Source: Macrolepiota albuminosa
Taxonomy: Eukaryota; Basidiomycota; Agaricomycetes; Agaricales; Agaricaceae
Reading direction: 5' to 3'
Assembly: GCA_027475525.1 (NCBI GenBank)
Contig: JAMWFC010000051.1
Location: 2,460,451-2,524,450 of the forward strand
DNA: 64,000 nucleotides
This document shows positions 22,155 to 33,778 of the stretch, in pieces; position 1 is the stretch's first letter, and each line of letters starts with the position of its first letter. The translations under genes were made by a program, and so were the position numbers. Below the pieces are notes generated by a model. It made no database searches. It had not been told where the DNA came from and saw nothing but the letters and a program-made list of their open reading frames with translations.

Positions 22155-22999
22155 GGGTATGTTGGTAAAAGTATTTCGCAAAGTGGCAAAGTCAGGGTTC
22201 CACGGTCGTCGGGGTACAGTTTAGTCATTATCCTACTAGACCACCTGTGCAAGTCGTTAATCTGTTTGCTTTGTTTGGTGGAACGATCGACGGCGCTTCA
22301 GTGAGTCCACCTGCGCAAGTCGTTAATCTGGAACGATCCACAGTCCACGGCGCTTCAATAAATTACATGATAATCGATAATCGCAGGGTGCGGAGTCAGA
22401 CCTTGTACTTGTAGCATGCGTATTTGGAAATGATCATTAAAATTGGCAATGCGTCACAAGTGATTTTAAAATTCTTTCCCTCGTGCGTGTGCTCGGTTCG
22501 AAAATGTTACGACCCAGGTTGGTGACGAAACAATCCACAGTCTGACTGACTCGACAGTTTCTGGAAATTGTTTTCCTTCCGGATATTTCCGTCAAGTTGC
22601 AATGAAACTTTAAAGGAACCAAATAGCTGTGAGAGCAAAGGAGTTTTGTTTTGTCTAGCAGAAACCCTAAAAATAAACTCAGTAATTTGGTGTGTATGAG
22701 GTTTGACATAGAGTTGTGGCAATAGACGTAAAGAAAAGGTCTGATGACGCCCTACCGTACGTGGAAGTGGAAAGTCATGAGACACACGTTTCCTGGTGAA
22801 CTCGCGTAGACCAGCACAAAAAGACAAAAAGTCGACACCTATGATAGCATGTTCGTAACAAAGCACATAGACGAACGAATCTGTAGTTTGTAATAATATG
22901 GTATGGATGACGACAGCGACAGATGACCAGGGATGCGCCGTTTCGTCACCCTTGACCAGCGAAGCTTGAGAGAGAGAGAGCCCAAACCCAAACATCACA

Positions 23000-24506
23000 T
23001 CATGGGGGCCCAATTCGGGCGTCATCCTGGTTATCGATACTCCGACGATGTTCTCGATATCGTTTGCCCCTATCCTCAAGAACTCTGTATTCACCTGCGT
23101 CATCATCCACATCCATCTCATTCCGTCCTCGCTTCCGTGACACCTCGAACGCACCACCTCCTCGATCGCGGGATCGCCCGTCCTCGTGGACAAAGTCCAT
23201 CTCCTCATTCAGCTGGTTCACAGGTCTCAGCTTGAACGCCCGCGTGCTGCTGCTCCGCTCGTGCCGGTCATAGTAATGGCGCGAATCAGGTCTCGAGATG
23301 TCGCCTCCAACAGCAAGGTTTCCACTTGCACTTGCACCCCCACCCCCTCCCCCGCTTCCATTGCCTATTCCGGACCCCGACCCCGAAACGCAAGGTTTCC
23401 ACTTGCACTTGCACCCCCACCCCCTCCCCCGCTTCCATTGCCTATTCCGGACCCCGACCCCGAAACGGGAGAACCGGAACGGGAATGCGGGGCGTATCCG
23501 TAGTACGCCGGCTCGTCTCGCATGTGGACGACGTCGCCCCGGCCAAAGGAGTGGCGAGTGCGGTGGCTCATTGTCGGAGAGACGAGCGAGTCGCGACTGC
23601 GTGCAAAGTCCCGAGAATGGCTGCGCTCGTGCTCGTAGTCGTATTCGTCCCTGCTGCTGGGACTCATCGGCGGGTGGCCATGGACGCGCCGGGAGTCGGG
23701 CGGGGGGGAGAGACGCGGCATGAACGAGGAGAGACGGGAATGCTGATGGAGATCTGGATGGGGGACATCATGGTTGTCATGACGCCTTGAGCGGTCCCTC
23801 TCTTGGATGGGAGGGCTGTGCATGAGCTGTTGTGGCAGTGGCTCGGGATATTGGTGGGGAATATAAGGCTGCCGGGAACGCGTCGAGGATTGGGACCTCG
23901 TACGCTCATGGGAATGATGCATGGTGGGACTGACGTGGGTGCGCGGGTTGGCCGGAAGAGGAGGAGGCATATGACGCGACTCGTCAGCGGGAGTGTGCCG
24001 GGGAGAAGAATGGATGTGAGGGACACCGGGACGAGAAGGGAACTCGTAGGTGCGAGCAGGTTCATGAGAAATATCATTGAGATGGTTGCCGGAACGCGAG
24101 CGTGGAAATGGCGGGGCAGGAGGGAGCGCAGGAGGAAGGACAGAGACAGGGGACCATGGGGGTCAGTGGGAGAGGAGAGACGTTCATAGAGAATACTAGA
24201 ATAATTCAGCGCGTCTGATGGGAGACGGGAGACCAGAGACTCACGCCCGCTCTAGTTTCATGCGCTGGATGTTCCGCTTGGCCTTGAGAACCTGTAAATG
24301 AAGTTTATCATTGTCCTTGAGGCAGAGTTAGAGGTAAATGGCGACGAGGGGCGGTGGGGACTGACTGTCTCGATCTCCTTGACCTTCCTTTTGAGTTCTC
24401 TGTATTTTGTCTGGTATTTAGCGTCCTCGGCGCCCGCAGCAATGCCGACAGGAGGATGCGGCACTTTGAGGCGGGCGGAGGGGCCAGGGGACGGGTGCAC
24501 AGACAT
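23000..24506 (-). CDS. Coiled-coil protein resembling INO80 complex subunit F, with long disordered tail
   Basis: From ATG 24506 a Pro-rich start leads to a charged helix: DAKYQTKYRELKRKVKEIE, then DNDKLHL.VLKAKRNIQRMK and LERAILYERLSS across two introns. This block looks like the fungal INO80F/TFPT-type domain; that assignment is from memory of the family and not certain. About 350 residues of low-complexity tail follow (His/Ser/Arg-rich, then a Gly run SGGGGGGASASG), ending FEVSRKRGRNEMDVDDDAGE; stop TGA 23000-23002. If correct it would act in nuclear chromatin remodelling. One C appears to be missing in a CCCC run near 24150, which breaks the frame after LYERLSS. Removing duplication 23313-23466 keeps the tail in frame. 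Confidence 0.6.
23313..23466. repeat. 77-bp perfect tandem duplication 17
   Basis: Copies 23313-23389 and 23390-23466 are identical and adjacent, in the Gly-rich coding tail; collapsing them restores the frame. Confidence 0.95.
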
Positions 24507-24956
24507 GGATGTTCGAGACAGCTGGCACGTTCGAGTCTATCGGCATTATTATTTCAACTCTGGCGTTGAGTCGGCTTCGATTCTTCCCTTTTTCGGCTAC
24601 TCCTCCTTTGCTTTTTTTTTTCTCATCAGACATTGTATATATACATCTCCCACACCCCTGGCCTGCGCTCAGCACACGGGAATGCATCTCGAGTACCGCC
24701 GTGATGTATTTTCATGTACATACTTGACAAAATATCAATCTCAGAGTTCGCCACAGTTCCCACGCACATCACGTGAACTCCCGCCTGCTGCTGCCGTTTT
24801 CTCTCAGACACAGCAACTACATTTCCGTGTACAAGTAAGTTGGAACGTGTGTTTTGGGGGACAAATACTCACGCTGGTCCAGTGTCGGCTCCGTTTAGAC
24901 AGTAGGCAGTGGTCGAGCTTTGCGCTGGGAGGACTGACACGGGCGTTTGCAGAGAC

Positions 24957-25493
24957 ATGCCCCCTGCGGGGGGCTTCGAAGCGGTAAAGTACAAACGCAA
25001 CTTGCCTCTCCGTGGACCAAGCTCGCTGGTGATTCTCGGCGCGGTGACCGGAATATGCGCTTGGGGAATGTACAAAGTGGGGAAAGGCAATCTCGAGAAA
25101 CGGTACGAAAGATGACGACGCATGCGGTCAGGTGGACGTGGAACGTGTCCTAGGACCTCCCGCCCACTGTTAAACGTGGGCACAGGATCCGGCCGCATGC
25201 AGTTGCTTATCTACCGGACCGCAGGTGACTGATATGGCAATGACAGGGAACTCGCGCGGGAGAAAGTGTGGTCGCGCATGCACCTGGTGCCGCTGCTGAT
25301 GGCAGAGGGCGACCGGGATGCATACCGACGAGAGCAGGCGGCACTGGGGCGGGAAGAGGCGATAATGAAAGACGTCAAGGGCTGGGAGGTAAGGCAGGCC
25401 CCTGTGGACGCATGACTCGACTCATGATTTGGATAGACCGGAAAAGGAGTGTATCACAGCACGAGATATCGGTCGCCGGAAATTGTGATTTGA
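24957..25493 (+). CDS. NDUFA13: NADH:ubiquinone oxidoreductase subunit B16.6 / GRIM-19
   Basis: Accessory subunit of mitochondrial complex I, in the inner membrane. Exons 24957-25102, 25247-25388 and 25437-25493 give a small protein: MPPAGGFEAVKYKRNLPLRG, a single transmembrane segment (SLVILGAVTGICAWGMYKVG), then ELAREKVWSRMHLVPLLMAE and DRDAYRREQAALGREEAIM, ending GWE-TGKGVYHSTRYRSPEIVI. Order and length fit the family. It is intact, unlike NDUFS8. Divergent from the INO80F-like gene, with about 450 bp between starts. Confidence 0.94.
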
Positions 25494-25643
25494 TGGATGG
25501 AATAGCAGTAGCCAGTAGACAATTATGGAAGACGAGCCGTGTGACTTGAACCGGGCGAGGCAGATGATCCAAATCCGCGGGAAGCTCTGCCGACATATCC
25601 ATGTCACAAACAGATAGCCTTTTGCTGCCATCCATTTAAAACT

Positions 25644-26998
25644 ATGCGGGTCCTCCGCCTCCTCGCCCTTCGACGCCACATGCCCTCCGCCATCCCCCGC
25701 CAATTCATGGACTTTGATTTTGAAGATCTCCTTGCCCCGGCCCCCTTTATCAACTTTGACGACGACCTCGTCTTTGACCCCAGCGACCTCTGGTTCTCCC
25801 CCCCGTCGTCGTCCCCCATCCCCATCCCCATCCCCTACCAAGAATGCATCCCTTTTCCCGACGACCCCTACTCTCCCACTCTCTCCATCTCTCCCCTCGA
25901 CACCACCTTTTCCCCCCCATGGTCCTCCCAGCTCCACTCGTCCCCTCGCGTCCTGCGTTCCTCCTCGTCGTCCAGACCCTCTGTCAGGCATTCCCCCATG
26001 GTCGACCGCCAGCGTGCCTCGCCCCTCCTCTTCACGTCCACCAGTGCCCCCGTCTCCGACTCTCGTCTCGCGAGGTCCTACACCCGTCCTGCCGAGTCTC
26101 TCCCCGACACTGACGCGACGATGAGGAAAAAGAAGCGCATCAGCCCTCCTCTCGACGACCGGTCTGAGCCAGGTATAAAAAATTTATTTTTTTTTTGCAT
26201 TGTCTAACCATCTCCAGTCCTCAAGTCTGTCCTTCGCCCCCCGAAACTCGCGCCCTCTGCCTGGCAGCTGTACTTTACAGACTGGATCCAGAACCAGCAG
26301 GTCAACGGAACCCGCAAGCTTAACGTTGCCCAGGCTGCAAAGGAGGCCGGCCAAGAATACGCGTCGCTAACAGAGGCCGAAAAAGAAGTATCTACCGCGA
26401 CTCCTCGGTGTGACGTCATCCACTGACTCTTGACAGCCCTATAAACGGCGTTCACAGGCCGCAAAGGAGGCCCGTGAGCGTGAGCATGCCGCATACATGC
26501 GCTCCCTCACTCCTGACGACATCAAACGCGAGAACGCCTTTCGTGCCGCACAACGCAAGGCCGGCAAATCCAGGAAGAGCAACATAAAGGACCCCAATGC
26601 ACCAAAGAAGCCCCTCAGTGCTTACTTTATGTTCCTCCAGCGTATCAGGGCAAACCCTCAGCTAGTCCGCGACATTTTCGGCGACGAGACTGAAACAACC
26701 AAACAAAGTGTTCTTGCTGCCGCCAAATGGCGTTCCATGACCGACGCCGAGCGTCAGGTACGTTATTCATCTCACTCTGTCTGCATACATCCTGACTTGT
26801 TGAAAGCCGTTCCTCGCACAAGCCGAGCAGGAGAAGATGGAATATGAAGCCGCTCGAAAGGTCTACGAGGACGGCTCCCCAACTTATGGTTCATCCAACA
26901 TCAATTTCAGTATTCACCCCGGAAGCCCCTTGTTTCCCTCAATCAAGGTCGAGTCGGAGAGCGAAGGCGAAGGTCAAGATCATGTTCTTTGCTCGTAG
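25644..26998 (+). CDS. Double HMG-box protein
   Basis: Four exons (25644-26172, 26218-26387, 26437-26757, 26807-26998). An acidic and Ser/Pro-rich N-terminus of about 175 residues leads to a first, diverged HMG-like box (PPKLAPSAWQLYFTDWIQNQ), a charged linker, and a clear second HMG box (DPNAPKKPLSAYFMFLQRIR ... AKWRSMTDAERQPFLAQAE). The C-terminus is acidic with a VKVE-like sumoylation-type motif. It bends DNA and acts in chromatin or in transcription. The first residues MRVLRLLALRRHMPSAIPRQ look like a mitochondrial presequence, so an Abf2/TFAM-like role is possible; a start at the internal ATG (25680) would remove it. Related to NHP6-type boxes; no sign that it is a mating-type gene. Confidence 0.85.
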
Positions 26999-27176
26999 TT
27001 TATTGGTTTCTATCTCTGGACAAACTCACGACCTTTACGACGAACGGTGTCAATTACTTATTATTAACTCCTTACACTACTAGTCATCAATCTAAATATG
27101 CTTTTGTAATTTCAGCATTACGGCGTTGGTTCTTTCTGTGTAGATAGTACGTCATAATAACATTGATTACAACGCC

Positions 27177-27882
27177 AACCGAACAACCATCTTCTGATGA
27201 GGCTCCCCGTCCTCATCAAACTCTGAACCCTGTCAACCCGAGGTTTGCTAAACGCAACTTTTTAAGGTGGTCAACTTACTTGAGCCTGATACCCAAACCT
27301 AAACGCCATCGAATCAAGATATGTACCAGAATGTAAATAGCGCTCCGACATACCTAGCATAGAATCCTTGCGCAGGGATCTGAGAGTGGCATACAACCTC
27401 TGCCCACCCGACGCTGACAGCATGAGCCTTGACCCAGTCGTGCAGTCTCAGCACAAGTTCGCTTCCAAATCGGAAGCTTCGGTAGTCTTCAAGGACAGCA
27501 AGCCGACTAAGCTTGTAGTGCCCTTCAGGCGCCTTGTACCCCCGGATGGTGCCAACCGGAGTCAGAGATGGCGTAAGCCTGAGCAAAAAATGTGTCGCCG
27601 TCTTCTTCTCGTCAATTCTACAAGTACGATCGTGTCATATGGAACGGCGTCAAAGGAAGGAAACCTGGGAAAAACGGCAAGTTGCGACCAACTCATCTAT
27701 CTCGGTTTCGAGAGGAAACTTCTGTTCGATGTGGAATACAGCGATTCTCTGGGGGTGTGTCATGATGGTGATTGGGAGGAAGAGAAGGATGGTAAATGGA
27801 GATGTACCACTTTGTAGCATTGCTGGATCTCCAGCTCGGAGCGCGCGATTACTATTTCGTGTGCTGGGACGTCGCTGCTCAT
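27177..27882 (-). CDS. GNAT-family N-acetyltransferase
   Basis: From ATG 27882: MSSDVPAHEIVIARSELEIQ, then after an intron VRIAVFHIEQKFPLETEIDE, LLRLTPSLTPVGTIRGYK, KLSRLAVLEDYRSFRFGSEL (acetyl-CoA-binding R/Q-x-x-G-x-G/A region in diverged form), VCHSQIPAQGFYARFGYQAQ and a final exon EFDEDGEPHQKMVVRLAL with stop TAA 27177-27179. The pattern matches the ElaA/YjcF-like GNAT group found in fungi. Substrate unknown. Divergent from the PPR gene; starts lie about 220 bp apart. Confidence 0.85.
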
Positions 27883-28099
27883 GGTGTGTTCGATCGTAAA
27901 TCATATCGACCACGTGGAAATGCATAACATCGACAAATTCTCAAAAGTTCTGGTCTGCCAGACATTTCTTTGTTCAGCCACAATCGCGTTTCTTTATATT
28001 GGGAAGGGGTAAAAGGTGGACATACGACGTGGAACAACGCGAATTCGTACTTATTTTCACAACTCCAGGTCCAGGTACTCGTTTCAAGGACGAGTCTCT

Positions 28100-31000
28100 T
28101 ATGGTCGAGCCTTTTGCATCGGTCGTTTACAACACGCTCCTCTCAGGCCGTCCCAGGCTCACCTCGGTTGTGCGCACGATCGTCACCACCTCGACACGTA
28201 ACGGCGTCGGCTGTGATTTTTTTACTCCCTCACCTCGTCGCGCCAAGGGGAAAAACAAATTGGAGGATGTCCACCAGCCCATGCGAGACTGGAGCTCTAG
28301 TGATCGGCATCTGCTCTTGTGGCCATGTATGTACCGTACCACATCGTTTCTTTTGCATTCGCTCTGATGATGTTTGGTAGTTCACACCCATCTCATGATG
28401 TCGGACGAGCTTCACCAAGGCGAGAGAGGTACCTGGGCCGAGAAAAGGGGGAAACGGTTCACACCCATCTCATGATGTCGGACGAGCTTCACCAAGGCGA
28501 GAGAGGTACCTGGGCCGAGAAAAGGGGGAAACGCGTCCTAAACCTCGTCCGAGAATCGCCAGGTCCTCACTCATGTATAACAACAACCAGCGCCGACATG
28601 TGTCCTTCGCGACGGAAACAGCTCCCAGGCCAAGTACAGGTCTCCTGGCCATTTCTGAATTCACAGAAGACGAGCACTGGATACAACGTTTCGAGCGTAT
28701 CATACAGCTTCCTCGATCAGAAGTCAACTTGGACAATGCGTGGACGGTTTATGAGAAAGTAGTCGAGTATCGTCTGCCCCTTCCGACTATAATGTCCTTT
28801 CTGGAAAAGTTTATCGGTGCCGCTGAGATTCGATACGAGTCGAAACAGTCCGAGGCCTCTGATCACGAGCTTTATGACCTGGGTGAGAAGGCGCTTCGGA
28901 TCCTGGCCGACCTGGACTTTGTCGTCATACCGGGATCGCGTTTCGACCAGTGGAGACTGTGTCTGCTCGCTCGCGCCTTGGCGCTACATAAAGACTTTGA
29001 AGGCGCGACAAACGCCGTTGCCGACGCGAGCAAGATCAAGTTGCCGTTCCTGTTCAATACGGGGATCGTTTGCGCCTACGACATGATTTTGACGTCTCTT
29101 GTACGACACGAGGGCAATATCCGCGCGATGGAGTATATCGGTGATCATTGGGAGACCATCTCCAGATTCATGCGGCTCAGAGTCTACGGCCCTGCCACCG
29201 AGCCTCTCAGACGTGCCGTCGATTTCTTGAAAACGACCGCGACGCGTGTCGCTGCTGAGATTGCTGAGCCGTCGTTTTTCTTGGAAAAGGAAGGCTGGGA
29301 CAAGAAGCGTCGCGAGGACGTTGGATGTTTCTTCATCCAGGCGTTGTCGAATACCAACTTTAGTACAGAGGGTTGTGAGGTGTTTTCTAGGATGCAACGA
29401 CTCAATCTCAATGTGCACCGACAATTCCAGTTTATGCTTATCCGTTCTCTCGCACAACGTCCCGCTACCATGTCTTCCGCCGTTGATATGTACAAGTCTA
29501 CTCAACACACCAAGGATGATTTGCTTTACGAGCGGCTAGGGCTGTATCTGTATGCACGGCAAGGCGACACCGAGGCTTTTGAGAAATGTTTCGACACCGT
29601 CAAGGCGATGGCTTCACCTACTATAGAAGACATCGCGTCGTTGATACACGGCTACGCCATGGCCAACGATGTCAAGCGTGCAGAAGAGACGTTTGAGGAA
29701 TTCTTTCCTTTCGATGAAAATGGAAAGCGGATGAACTCGCCGGGTATCGTAAGCGTGCAGAAGAGACGTTTGAGGAATTCTTTCCTTTCGATGAAAATGG
29801 AAAGCGGATGAACTCGCCGGGTATCGTTCACTACGCTGCCGTCATAAACGCTCATGCCAGGAGGGAAAACAACAACCAGAAGAAATATCGTTTTGGCTCA
29901 CAGACTTGGCGAAAGCGGACAAGGTTCCTAACGAGTACGTTTTCACCATCATCCTCAACGCTTTTGCTGCTGCGGGAGACGTTGATTCTACTATGAGTGT
30001 GCTCCAGGAGATGCGCAAGGCTGGGGTTAAGCCGAACGTGGTGACGTACACCATTGTCATTACCCTCCTCGCGCATCGCAAGGACCCCTTGGGTGCCGAG
30101 GCCGTCTTCAAGCGCGCGTTAAAGGAAGGGATCGTACCGGATAACCGCATGATCGTTGCCCTCATGAACGCGCACGTCGAAGGAGGGTCCTGGAAGGGTG
30201 TCCTTCGGGCGTACGACTACTTGATGGCCGCGCGTGTCACCGCGCTTTCCCTCGAAGTCTACAATACTCTCATGAAAGCCTACGTTCTCATTGGCGCCCC
30301 GTTCAATGTCGTCTACAGGTTCTTCCAGCGGCTGGAAAAATCAAAGGCGAAGCCAGATGCGTACACGTATGCTCTCCTCGTGCAGTCGGCTTGCGATGCT
30401 GGCTTTATGAGTATTGCAGCAGATATATATTATGACCTGAAGGAAAGTAAAAACCCTATTTGGAACGTCGATGTCAATGTGTTCATCCTGACCATTCTTA
30501 TGGCTGGCTTTCTTCAACATGGCGACAAGGTCAGGGCGCATGGAGTGTATCGAGAGATAACGGAGCTGGGGATCACCCCTTCTCCAATCACTCTCAGGAC
30601 TATTCTTCAGGCGTATGGCTATGAAATGTCGAGTGAGAGTATGGAGATTGCGGAACAGTTCGTGAAAAGCCTGATCGATATCCCCGAGGAGGAAAGGACT
30701 TGGAAGAAGCCCAAATACGACAGTTTGAGTGCTCTTAATCACCTCTATGGGCCTGTTTTATCTGGCTGGGCGCGCATGAAATCGCCTGGGGACGCCGAGC
30801 GCGTTCTTGAGGAATTGCAGAACGCTGGAGAGAAACCTTCGCTTGGAAACTTGACGAGTCTTTTGGATGTTTATCGCCGTACCTTCAACGTTGATGCCGT
30901 GCAGGAGATATGGCCTGATATCCAAGAACTGGGTATGAAGAACACTTCACGAGATTGGATGATGCCCGGCGATGGTCCGTCAAACACGACTCGGGGTATC

Positions 31001-31741
31001 AAAGGGAATATCCTTTGTGTTCCCCTCTCCATCTATATCGACGCTCTTTCTGCTGCCGGGTTACATTCAGAGATCGCAAAGGTCTGGAAGGACCTGCGGA
31101 GTCGAGGGTTCTCTTTCGATTCGCACAACTGGAACCACTTGTCTGTAGCTATGGTGCGAGCTGGCGAGATTGATCGCGCGTTTGAGGTCGTCGAACGCGT
31201 CATCATACCATACCAGGAGCTAAGCATCAACTTTGAACAAACACGAGAATCTAACCCGAGCTCACCGCTGCTTTCTGACGCCATCGCAGAGAGCCAAGAG
31301 GAGGACCAGGAGGAGGAGGAGGTGCCTAGTATTCCTACTTTGCGCGGATTTAAACGGCAAGCAGCGGCCAAGATGGCTGTCGCACAGACTGAGCGCATGC
31401 CGGATTTCCAAGTAGATGGTGGCCGTAGTCATGATCTTGCGTACCACTTGCATATCCTCCATCAGATTTCACCGTCATGGGCCACTTGGAAGGCTCACAA
31501 AGCCACGCTCTCGATGTTGCTCATGGTGTTCAATAATCTTCAAGAAGGGAGGCTTGTTCACCCTGTTGGTGAGATTGTAGAATATCCCGATGTTGACTAC
31601 GAAGCACACAAATCGCGGGAGTTGCTCCGGATGATCTCTGAAAAGTATCCAAAGACGCTTCAACTCGTTCTCGAGCACGACGAGAATGAACGGCAAAGGC
31701 TGACAACCGAGGAATACAACGAATTTTACAATTTGAGGTAA
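28100..31741 (+). CDS. Mitochondrial pentatricopeptide repeat (PPR) protein
   Basis: Long RNA-binding helical-repeat protein. A probable first exon from ATG 28100 gives a basic presequence (LTSVVRTIVTTSTRNGVG), with an intron 28327-28379; the main frame is then seen from 28573. Typical PPR units appear, for example EYVFTIILNAFAAAGDVDST, VLQEMRKAGVKPNVVTYTIV and KPDAYTYALLVQSACDAGF. Stop TAA 31739-31741. PPR proteins bind organellar RNA for processing or translation. Two 77-bp duplications fall inside, and two 1-nt faults are needed to join the parts: near 28520 (A4G5A3 run) and near 29868 (GGGAAAA run, between VINAHARR and EEISFWLTDLAK). Convergent with velB, 65 bp between stops. Confidence 0.88.
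28380..28533. repeat. 77-bp perfect tandem duplication 18
   Basis: Copies 28380-28456 and 28457-28533 are identical and adjacent, at the second exon of the PPR gene. Confidence 0.95.
29674..29827. repeat. 77-bp perfect tandem duplication 19
   Basis: Copies 29674-29750 and 29751-29827 are identical and adjacent, within PPR coding sequence; 77 is not a multiple of 3, so the frame breaks unless one copy is removed. Confidence 0.95.
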
Positions 31742-31806
31742 TAACAAGATGGGAGACAAGGTAACCATGCAGATCAAATGCGAGCAATGTGAATCCTTTC
31801 TCCCCC

Positions 31807-33778
31807 TCATGTTCCGTCGGAATCATCATCTGAGGAGCCATCTCGCCGACGACGCTTGCTCGACCCGTGCCGATTCCGCTACGTGGATGAATCAGTAGGG
31901 GACAGGCGGAAACGAGCTGCACAGCACCCTACCAGCGGAAGCTTCTGTCCTTGGCTGCCAAACGCAATCGATAGCGCAGTAGTATCTAATATTTCACATA
32001 GGAATTAAAACAAAAGTTGTAGTAATTAATATTAATCTTCATACCTGGAACACCTGGGAATCGCTTTGCTGAAAAAACTAAAAAAGGGTCCGTGAAAGTT
32101 TGAGCGAGCACCGGGGAAACATCATTGTGAATGCATGTGGCTCCGGCTTCCGGAGCGGGTGGCCTATGGAAAAGCTTGTATCACAGCTTATGAAGGGTGG
32201 AAAGTTCCACTCACGCTCCGATATTCATCAGCCGCAGTCTAAGACGAAAGCGACCTGAAGAACTAAGTTCAGAGTTTATCACATAAAAGTATAAGTCACC
32301 TTCGGTTCGAACTGATAGATCCTGGAACAGAAAGAAGATCCCAGGCTTCCGATGTTCATCGAGAAGACGACAAGCATTGGCCGATAATGGACCAATCAAC
32401 GTGCGTGTATAGGTATGGCGTGGTAAAGTTGGGACAGACGCAGATGACTGAATCGGAGTTGCGGTGGTCTGGATCAAAGGAGTTAAATTAGACGAATAGT
32501 ATGGAGGTGGTGGCGGCGCTTGAGGTTGAGCATATCCCGTGGAAGAATAAGGACCGTCAACTTGGGTATGGTTAACATCATGCCCGTACCGTTCCTGTTC
32601 TTGTGCCCAACTCTCGTCTCGCCCGTCGGAGTTAGAGGCTCGGATGGTCGGGTCAACTTGCGGGTGATAGGTCCCCATTGATTGGTAGGCTGTATCCGTT
32701 CCCCACGCACGACAAGGGACAACTTCGGACTCCTGCTCGGGTGATAGGTCCCCATTGATTGGTAGGCTGTATCCGTTCCCCACGCACGACAAGGGACAAC
32801 TTCGGACTCCTGCTCTGCCTGCCACGAATCCTGAAGAGTATTGCTGGCAGTGCGCGAAAAGGAGGTAACTGATGGCAGAACGGGGGTGGAAAAGACGCAT
32901 TCCGATCAACTGGTGGGCTCTGTGCTGAATAGCCCCATGTTGGGGTTTCAGCTGCCGTAGTGTATGATGCAGAATCAGAGAAATTCATGTTATCGGCCAT
33001 AGGAGGGTAGTAGGCTTGTCCGTTGAAGCCGGTAGCCTGAGGTGGCATAGACGGGGTAGTGATCGCACCGGCCTGTTACGAGTAAAGTCAAAACTGTAAG
33101 GATAAGTTCCATGGCAAAGAGTGCACAAACCTGGTCTCCTGACCTAAATTGCACCGAGGGTGTAGACTGTGATATTGGGGTCTGATTGCCTGAAGATCGA
33201 GGGTGAGGGGTCGACGAGCTTGTTCCTCTTCGCCTTGTTTTAGTTGTATGAACCGGCACAAAACGATCACCTGAGGACGGGTGCAAGACAAGATTCATCT
33301 CCTGCTTCCCATCTTCAGACCACAGATCAACGGTGACCAAGAAAAAGGAACAATCCACGTCGCTGTACATGTCAGACAAGGTGAAAACAAAAGAAGAAAG
33401 CATAACTTAGATACATACTCAACGTCAACGATGGAATCGTCTTCTCTTTTGACTACCATTTTTGCTACGGCAGCTGGAGCTAATGGTCTTCGATCCTAAA
33501 AGACCGTTTGTCTACATCAAGTCAAGTATATACCAATCGAGATACTTGACTCACTTTATCGCCGAATCCGCACATACGAGCACGCAGGGGATGCTGAACA
33601 ACATCAAGTGAATAATGTCTAGGCAATAGCGTGTAGATAGACCAGTGGTCACCCGGATAAAACTGGTAACCTACCTTTGACCCTGCCATAAACCCCACTC
33701 TTCTGGGCCATCTTGGGCAGCCTGACGGAAGGACGTTACACTCGTGTCAAGTTGTCGAGGGTTGGTCTGTTGAATCAT
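31807..33778 (-). CDS. velB: Velvet-domain regulator VelB
   Basis: Fungal velvet transcription factor linking development and secondary metabolism; VelB partners VeA and VosA in the nucleus. ATG 33778 opens MIQQTNPRQLDTSVTSFRQA; the next exons give HYSLDVVQHPLRARMCGFGD, DRRPLAPAAVAKMVVK and DLWSEDGKQEMNLVLHPSS. A long Pro/Ser/Gln-rich insert of about 200 residues follows, then the second half of the domain: YTRTLIGPLSANACRLLDEH, PGIFFLFQDLSVRTEG, FRLRLRLMNIGAPPAPEAGA and VFSAKRFPGVPDTT. The last exon carries a basic signal SKRRRR; stop TGA 31807-31809. This split domain is diagnostic of VelB. Duplication 32661-32814 lies in the insert, and one C seems missing from a CCCCC run near 32889. Confidence 0.93.
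32661..32814. repeat. 77-bp perfect tandem duplication 20
   Basis: Copies 32661-32737 and 32738-32814 are identical and adjacent, in the velB linker; this is the last such duplication in the window. Confidence 0.95.

Larger units (their letters stand above)
19812..22999. other. Long stretch without a supported gene
   Basis: Many short frames, none recognised. The most coding-like is the end of a plus frame at 20982-21193 (LQLRQFVTHPRWVVNL ... AYLDTPLAADLLE), whose identity is unknown. It contains 77-bp duplications 14-16 and one imperfect natural repeat (22241-22264 and 22307-22330). Confidence 0.45.

Noticed and set aside
25422..25991. Gly/Asp-rich minus frame of 189 residues
   Set aside because: Antisense of the HMG gene N-terminus and NDUFA13 exon 3.
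855..32814. 77-bp pairs as a minisatellite family, CRISPR-like array or mobile element
   Set aside because: The pairs share length but not sequence, have no spacers, and occur only as two adjacent copies.
32211..32909. 232-residue minus frame as a separate gene
   Set aside because: It is velB coding sequence read through a 77-bp duplication and a frameshift.
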